A stretch of DNA of 64,000 nt from Undaria pinnatifida (lineage: Eukaryota; Sar; Phaeophyceae; Laminariales; Alariaceae): positions 11,298,973-11,362,972 of the forward strand of contig JABAKD010000010.1 of assembly GCA_012845835.1 (NCBI GenBank), written 5' to 3'. The notes under the pieces were generated by a model. It saw nothing but the letters and a program-made list of their open reading frames with translations, ran no database searches and had not been told where the DNA came from. Positions 24,801-33,800 of the stretch are shown here, piece after piece. How positions within the stretch are numbered: the first letter of the stretch is position 1; each line of letters begins with the position of its first letter. Made by a program: the position numbers and the translations under genes.

Positions 24801-27800
24801 AGCATATCCTATTTTGTTTATCAGTTTGAGCCGCACTTCTTGCACCAAAAATTTCTGATTTTTTCGTCAACGGGGACGACGCTTAATTCCTGAAGTATGC
24901 TTATTTGTATAGCGGGCCTGGACTGTATGTGCCTACAGTGTACGCACTGTATGCTCGTACTGTGTAGTGCTTCATGCGCCTAGTTTGCATGTGCTGTATT
25001 CGCTTACCTAGTATGCATGGTATGCGCTGTGTGTGTCTATCTTGTATGCATTGGGTTTGCTGAATGGCCCCATATTGTATGCGCTGTGTGTGCATATCCT
25101 GTATTGCATTGTATGTGCTGTATTTTGTTTGTGCTGTATTTCCCTATATTGCATGCGCTGTATGTGCATGTTGCATTGTATGTGCTGTATTTTGTTTGTG
25201 CTGTATTTCCCTATATTGCATGCGCTGTATGTGCATATCTTGTATTGCATTGTACGTGCTGTCTGTCCCCGTTTTGTATGCGCTGTATGAACCTCAAGAG
25301 CATGAGATGTATGTGTCTGGAGTGCAGCGTATCACTGAATAAACCTACCTTATATGTGCTGTATGTGCCTACATTGTATGTGTTGTAGGTTGCTGTAAAG
25401 TATGCGCTGTATTTGCCTACCGTATACAGTATACGCTGTGTGTGCCTATGTTGTATGCGCTGTATGTGTCTACTGCCTATTTCCTTTGCGTCTAACGTGT
25501 ATGCACTGTATGTGCGTGCGTCGTGCGCACTGTATGTGCCTACACGTTATTCGCTGTATATGCCTACAGTGTACCTGGTATGCGCTTTTCGTGCCTGCAC
25601 CGCATGCGCTGTATGTCGCTAGATAGTATGAGCTGTATGCGCTTGCATGTGCTTATATCGTAACCTCTGTTTTTTGCTGCGTTGTACACGCTGTGTGTGC
25701 CTGCATTGTATGCGCTGTATATGCCTACAGCGTGTGCGCTTAATGTGCCTTCAGCGTGCAAATGTTAAATATTGCACGTGCTGTGTGTACCTAATTTATG
25801 TGCGCTGTATGTGCACACAGTGTATGCGCTGTATGTGCCAACATTGTATGCGTTGTATGTACCATTATTGTATGCGATGTATGCACCTACTTGTGGTGCA
25901 GTGGTTTATCGAGCCAGTGGTCTACCTGTTGCAGCTTCCAGACGAAATGAAAAACAGGGGGGAAATACTCACTTGTCCAACTCCTCTGCCATGCTCTCGG
26001 CAGCTTTCGGGTACTCCATGAAACGATCCAGCTCGGCCTGCGCGTGTCATGCCAGGTTTAGGATGCCGTTATTGCCTAATCTGTTCCTGGAACAGTGGTC
26101 TGGTCCACCCTCGAAGAGGGGTGGCGAAACGGTGCGAGTTCTTTTTTTAACTTTTTATACCGCTGCAAAAAAAAAGGCTTTACCACTCTACTTCCGTGCA
26201 GTTTGGCCCCCAGAACGTGAGCAATAGCCAAATGGGTGATTAAGCGGTCTTGCCATAACGACCCACCCACGTGTACGAAGGAATATGCATGTTTCTACGA
26301 AAGTAACGCGAGGGTGGCACTGGGGCTGGATCCGGTGGCAAACAACTCCCCCCACATGTGCCACCAAGTCCATACATGAGATCCTTCAAGGACTGGAACG
26401 GCGTTGGCTGACACTTCTCAGGAGAAAGAAGGAAGAACGTAGGGAAAGGGGGCCGAAGACATCAACGTGGGTCGCCTACCCGTTCGTTCTTGCGTTTTGG
26501 TGGTCTTCTCAGAGGCGTCTACAATAAAAATTGTTTGTCTGTCTTGCTCAACTGAACTCCTCCATAGGTTTTGGAGCCTGTCCTGTGACCACAGACTAGC
26601 GTACGTTTGGTGATGCGTTTACGCGAAAGCAATAACACAACAAAGGTTTTGCCTGCCTTGCTTACCCAAGAAAATGTCAAGGATACTTCTGCCGTACCAT
26701 TAACGAACTCGTAACCAGCATTAGCCTGTGCCACTATCAGATTAAAAGTAAATATACGCACCTGGAACTCCTTCTCCTTGTCCGCAGCCGCCTGACAGAG
26801 CTCCTTGTTCCGTGCGACCGCGGCCTCGAGCTCAGAACATACTTCGCTCTTAGCCGAAGAAACGATCTGGTACTTCCGCCGACTGCCGGCCCACAAAAAA
26901 AGGGTAATCAGGGGGGGGGAGAGGGAGCAAAATTTGTCCGATGCGCCTCGAATTATTTTCAGGTGATGTTCGGTCTACGTACCGTTAGCACGTGCTGCGG
27001 TGCAGGAAATCAAATTCGTTTGTGGAAAGGTTTCGTCAAGACAGTGCAGAGCAAAACGTACACCTTGAAGAGTGGAGTGATGCTGAATGTACGTGTGGGC
27101 AACAAAAATGCCCCAGTGCTTCCTGCCGGCTGCGCGGGCGTTCTCTTGGACTTCCCCCTAAGAGACTCAACCATATGACAGCTTACAAACGTGGAAGCGT
27201 ACGCGCAACCATACCGTTCGCGCCAACGACACAGCGTTTGTGGATCCCCCCGCTACGGGGGTGCTATCGTGCCCTCCCCTCCCGGGAACAATATCGCATC
27301 CTCCCCTCCCGGGGATGCTATCGTATCCTCCCCGCTCCTGGAAATAGACCTTTTACCCACGCCTGCTTGCGTTCGCTGGGACAATAATAGTTGCTTCTAC
27401 CACCGGTGAGGCGTGCTACGATATGACTACTGCTGTACCCTTTTTTGGCAAGAAATACTCCCCACCGGCGGGGCTCCTCCCTATGATAAACTGGCCAATG
27501 TCGTTCGCATACGCATGCCGCGGTAGAGGTACACCTTTTTCTTGTTTGCAGAAGGCTCCGTCCGCACTTGAAGAGCTCTCCGTGATACCTCTCCTTGAAA
27601 AAAAAAAACTGAATCATGCGGGAAAACAAAAAAGTTGAAAGTTGCCACCCCCGGCGAACAACCAATCCAATCAATCCCGCGTGCACAATTACGCAAAAAA
27701 AAAAAAACTGCTAAACAAAAAAAGTAGTGAGGTTCCGACGGTTTTGGGTAAATAAGGAGCTTCCCCCACCGGCATTCCGAAAAAGTGCGACTTCTATCGT

Positions 27801-30800
27801 TCGTATACGACGCCTTTCGCGTCTTTGCCGCACCAGCTTGGTTGCCTCCGAAGGCGTAAAACTTCCTAAGCGAGGCGCCTTGGAAAAAAAAAATCGGTGT
27901 GAGTCGTTCGACGGTAGCCGCCCCCCGACCACCACCACCACCACCAGCATATTTTCTCTAACGAAATCGCCGTTTTTTTTTGGAAACCAGCTCTCGGCCG
28001 TAATATCTCCATAATTGCGGTGTGTCCCTTTGCCGCCGAGCCATCCCACGGCAGGCTTGCAGTATCAGTCCCTGAGGTCCTCACATACATGAGGAACTCA
28101 ATATCTCACCCGAAAAAATGACTTCGAAGGCATTCGGTCGCACAAACAACCCGACCAAGCTTCTATGCCTTAAGTCCTAAAAAGCATAGACTATGTACTC
28201 GTGAAATTGCTCTACTAACCGGTAGTGTGCTCCTTACATGAGGAGCTCACTTGGCCAGGTATACCTTTTTTTGGCGCAATAACTGCAACCCCTGTCATGG
28301 GACGACTCCGGCCCCAATGTGATCGTTCGATCCAGTCCGTTGCAAACCACGTTAATTGCACGTGTGAAGATAAAGATAAGTTTTTTTTTCGTAGCATCCT
28401 TCCTCGTGTCGAGCAGCCACGAAACGTTCGTTAAAGCGTATTCTCTGGTTTTTTTTGTTTGCTTGTTTTCCCAGGGGGGGGGGGGGGGGGGGGGGGGGGG
28501 GTATCGTATAATCAATCATAGGCACACATCTACCTTAATAGGGTAGGAGCTTCACAAAACAAAGTGCCCCGTTACCTTTCTTCGGCAGCCGCCTCTGCTT
28601 CGGTCACCAGCCGCGCGTTCACGATCTCCATCTCCTGGATTTTCTCTTCCAGCCGGCCTACGTGGGCCGATAGATCGGCACGCTCCGCCTCGTGCACTTT
28701 GCCCGCCACGGCCGCCTCGTGGCCGGCGCGTTCCGCCAGCGCCCCCAGCGCGGCGCGATCAACTTCCCACTTGGACAGCTGCAGGAAGATGTTCTTCTTT
28801 ATTTGGGCGGCGAACTCCGCGGGAGATTCGTGCACCTTTTGTGGTGGACCGGGCGGGAGGAAAGAGGTAGGTGGGATGTTTTATATAACAACCCTACACG
28901 AAGTTTGACATCCGAGTGCCAAATTAGGCCACCGCTGACGCATTTGTTGTGGCGATGTTTGTAAACCAACACCAAGGGTGAAGAAGGGTGTCATGATTAT
29001 TTGTGTGGGCTCGTGCTACGATCGCGGAGGTGGCACGTTTTGGGCTTAAACTAGTTTCTGCATGGCGGGGGTCCGACAGTGGCCAAGGTAGGGGGGAGGC
29101 GTCACTTCTTGGTGCCTTTCTTTTTTTTTTTGCATTGGCGCGAGGTTACTCTTCTCGCGAGAATGACCCCCCCCCCCAACCCCCTGTTCGTTTTGCTGTT
29201 TTAATTTTGTGATCTACCAATTCACGGTGGAAAGGTAAGCTACGCTGCGCTAAACAAAAATCGCCTATTACTAGGTAGGTAAGCCATTGTGTCGGCGAGG
29301 TGCAGAGTCACTCGCGCGAGTGGCTCAAAACCGGTACGTAATGAAAATCGCGGGGTACCCCCCCCCCCCCCCCCCCCCCTATAGCATAGCCTAGCTTAGG
29401 TCATCCTTATCCCCAAATCGTCGGAACTTAAACTCTTTTTCGCAAACATGTTTCGTTGCATATCTGCTGTGTACTCGTTGGCCATCGGATTGCTCATCGG
29501 GTGTGCACTTTCAGTTTGTTTGTTTCCCCCCCCCCCCCCCCCCCTAAAAAAAAATTTTGCCTCTCAGAAAGAGAAAAATCTCCTCAATCAAGCCGCCAGC
29601 CACCCTCAGAAGGAGAAGAAAAAAAAAACGAACAAAAGGGTTAGAGTGCACCCCCTGCCGTGGCGTGTGAGTCTCTGAAGGAACTTCCGTGCTCGTTCCG
29701 CACCACTGGCGACCCATGCTACGACAGCGGATGAGGTAGCTCGTAGAACTTTTATTTTGCTAATATTTTTTCTTGTTTTTGTTAAAACAAAAAAAAATGA
29801 ATGACGGAGCGCTCCTTTATTAACCCGAAATCGTCTTCTTTTTTTTTTTCGTTTTTTTTTCGTTTTTTTTTATTGGCGCGTATCTTTGTTGTACTCGTAC
29901 GCACTTGCGCCTTGGGATTGTTCGTCATGAGAGCCCTCCCCCCCCTCCCCCCCTCCCCACCTATATATATATATATTTGGAACTCCTTCAAGTGAGCACC
30001 TGGCTGTGGCTGGCGTTGGCGTTGGGGGTACGATATTCACAAGACCGACCAGGTACTTGACATTCTTCTGCTCCACGCTGTGCCCCAGAGACTCCACAGA
30101 AAGGAAAACACCTTTACGAACGCACACGTACGAGTTGACGCACCACAACTCAAGCGGTATTTTCCACGCCAAGAAAACTACATGCCTCCCGCGCATGGGT
30201 GTCATGTCGTACGAGGGCTTACCTCAAGCAGAATTCTCCCTTTGTTGGGCGATACGGTGACCCCGTCCACGCGCCCGAGGCGGCTGGCCATCGCCACGCA
30301 CACCTCGTTTAGAACGATCTCCGCCTTGCTGACGGCCATGGACTTAGCCCGAACCTCGGCTTTATAGGACACCAGCGCTGATTTGTGGGCGTTACCATCG
30401 GCTGCAACCAGTATGCCCGTATGTATGTGATGCATGCGCAAGGGGAAGAACGGAAACAAGACGGCAAGTAAGTTAAGCATGCACTGGCGGACATAGCTGG
30501 GGCTTCAGAGGGTGAAAAAAAAAGCGAACAAAACTGAAGATTGTAGCATCCTTGGTCACACGAAGCAAGCCGGGTTGCTGGAATAATACGTAGGTGGCGA
30601 CGATTTTTTACTGTTTCCGCCGATGACTCTAACACTACTAGCAGACCTCTAATAAGACATGCGCATAACTTTGCACGGCCGTGTGCTGGGTGCATGCTCG
30701 CACCATGACGAGGACGCGTTTTATGCTTTTGTTTTATCGCTGTACATGGGTCCCACAAAAGGGTTAAATCTCTTCAGGAAACTACTGCTGCCGCTGCTGC

Positions 30801-33800
30801 TGCCGTATTATACAGTAGAGTAGAGTACAGGAGACGCTTGCTACGTACCGTATTGGTAGAATTTTTTTCGCCTTTTTTTTCTGAATGACGGGGGCCCTTA
30901 ACGCCTTTACTGCTGGAAACCCGTTTTGGGGACAAAATTACTTGGAATTAGTATAGAGAGGGGTTTTGGGGCTCTAAAGGGGCTAACCCATTTCCAAGTC
31001 CTACTTTTTTTCCTAGTCTAACTCCAAGCGTTTTTGTCCCCCCCATGTATGTCCCGAGTGCGGTGCTAAAACGGTTAATCCAAAAGTGTCAGAACGTGCA
31101 TTATTTTTGTTTCGCGCACTCACTGCTGTATTTTGCTTTTTGTATACCTAGGCCACCATCCATCATGGGTGGGGTGTGTCCATCCTCGGCTTGCACTTTT
31201 CAGTTTACTCAAAAAAAAAAAAAATGCCTGTAGTGGGCGTGAAGCTCCTCAATCAAGAAGTCACCCTCAGGAGGCAAAAAAAAAGGGCGCACCTCTACTG
31301 CTGTATGTATGTAGTAGTGCCCGCCAGGATACCCAACTATTACGGGGGACCATAGTAAATAGGACCTACGGTACACACAAAAACCAATATATTTCCCTAT
31401 TTTGACCAACAATATTTGGTCCTATTTACTATGGTCCCCCGTAATGGAAACAGGAAACAACGCTGACAAACCCGGACAGGGTTTTGCTACGGAGTGTACA
31501 CGGTTTCATAGTTCGGGAGAGGCTGCGTTCGACACTAACTTCACTATACAGCGGCTCCCGGATTCATGGTATTATTGCTGTAAATACCAGCCCGCCTTTC
31601 TTAATACAGCAGTAAGTACCCTGTTTCTTACTGTCAGGCGTTGCTGTACTGCTGTAATGTCAACACGATATATATGACAAGTAGTAAGTGTGTGCCCCTT
31701 GTCTTGCATGAGCGCGCCGTACAACAAGCTGTATTGACAGGGTACGAGCATAATGCAGCGCGCCTGTCGCAAAAGTCCGTGCGTTGAACATCGAGCACTT
31801 TCCGTCAATATCTTACTGGAGTTACCCCTTAGACTAATCGCTGAGGTATAAAATGGATGCAGTCAGCGCTGACGGCACAGCTCAGCGATTATTGTGTATC
31901 TGAAATATAAGCACAATGTTAAGATATGGTCTCAAAAGGCACGTAATTATCTGAATTGAGATAATTTGGATGGGTTTCATATGATAAGGTTGCCGTTTTG
32001 TATCCGGGATAGTCAGGACGTAGATCGGAGGCACGTGCCTCCGATCTCAGAAACCATCCGGGGCTCTGGTGGAAACGAATAAAAAGATACGTCTCTACGA
32101 AGGCTAAAAAAGTGAGTACTCTCCGAGGACCTGCTCAATTGGCAGACTTGCAGGGAACACTCTGTGTCCCCGCCGAATACTCTTACAATATGGCGTCGTC
32201 GGCAGGGCACGAACCTGCGCGTGAAATCACAATGGGCTTCCTGGCTACATAGCCAGACCTTTAGAGGTGTGGGAGTGAGTTTTGAGGAGCAGCATCTTCG
32301 CTCATGATCTAGTTCGTAGAGCCGCAGTTTCCCCGAATCTTCCATATTTCTGCATATATATGCGGCTCATCAGGGTGGGCTAGTGTTAAGGTACGGCCTC
32401 GAAAGGCCTGTAATTATCTGAATTGAGACAATTTGGATGGGTTTCGTATGATAAGGTTGGCACTTTATGTCCGGGATAGTCAGGACATAGATCGGAGGCA
32501 CGTGCCTCCGATCTCAGAAGCCATCCGAGGCTCTGGTGGAAACTAATAAAAAGCTACGTCTCTGCTAAGGCTAAAAAAGTGAGAACTCTCCGAGGACCTG
32601 CTCAATTGGCAGACCAGCAGGGGACACTCTGTGTCCCCGCCCAGTACTCTTGCAACAATGCGGGGCCCACCCGGCGGAACAGCTGTCGTTCGTCTCTAGT
32701 CTAATGTATTATAAAAATAAAAATACACTCCAGCTGTGAGATCGAAGATTTTGTCGAAACTCATCTTTGCAAGCTGTGTGTGATACCCCGATCGCGCGTA
32801 TTGCGGGTTGTGTGTCCTCATTAAGGATATAGGTCGGCGACTCCCCTTGCAACTACAGTGTAGCTATCAGGGTCAACAGGGTAATGTTGGTCAGTCTGTG
32901 CGCGGAAACTATAAAACCCGTTTTTGAGGGGGGCAAAATCTGACAGCTGTGGAAGGAAATGCATCAGTTTATCAAGTGAATACTACTACTGTAAGTCGAA
33001 TACCTGGTGAGGGGAGGGCGGAGTTTTTAAGGACGTGGCGGGCTGGGTTTGGTCAAGACGGAGCGGGCGGGGGGGGGGGGGGGGGGGGGAGCGGGGCGGC
33101 TCAATCTGTGCGTGGAAACTATAAATCCTTTAAGGGGATAAATCTGACGGTTTTGGAAAGAATGCGCCAGCTTATCATGGGGGGGGGGACGGGACGGGCG
33201 GGGCGGCTCAATAAGTGCGTGGAAACTATAAATCCTTTAAGGGGATAAATGTGACGGTTTTGGAAAGAATGCACCAGCTTATCATGTATATCCTGTTAGT
33301 CGTACAACCAGTGAGGAGAGGGCGGAGTGTTCGAGGGGGTGGGGGTGGGGGTGGGGGAGAAGGGGGGGGGGGGGGGGGGCGAAAGGGTTTTTTAAACAAC
33401 ATCTTTAGGTCGCATACAAGTAGGGGTTGCTATACGCGTGGTGCTAGGTCTAGGCGATGGTGTGGGTGGTGGGGAAGGAGGGGGCGTTGGGGGGGGGGGG
33501 GGGGGGGGGGGGAATTGCATTAGCGGCTTGGATGCGTCTCTAATATATCTAAGCCGACTGCAGAACTCAATGGCCATGGTGTATCTCTACTATTAGTAAA
33601 GCACTATCTGAGGTCCATTATGGTGTGCCTCTAATATACCCAAAGATACCCTGCCTCGGCCGCCCGGGCTCGTTGGTATATTTGCTGACGCTGTAATCGG
33701 TAGTCGACACTTTTTTTCCGGACGTGTTTTCCCTCTGTAAAAAAAGCACAGCAGTACTTCAAGACGCCTTTCTATCATAAGAAATACGAAGGAATGCTGG

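Noticed and set aside
25017-25626. Several Cys/Met-rich ORFs of 70-124 codons
   Set aside because: They are translations in three frames of the TGTATGCGCTGTATG minisatellite and would look alike in any frame.
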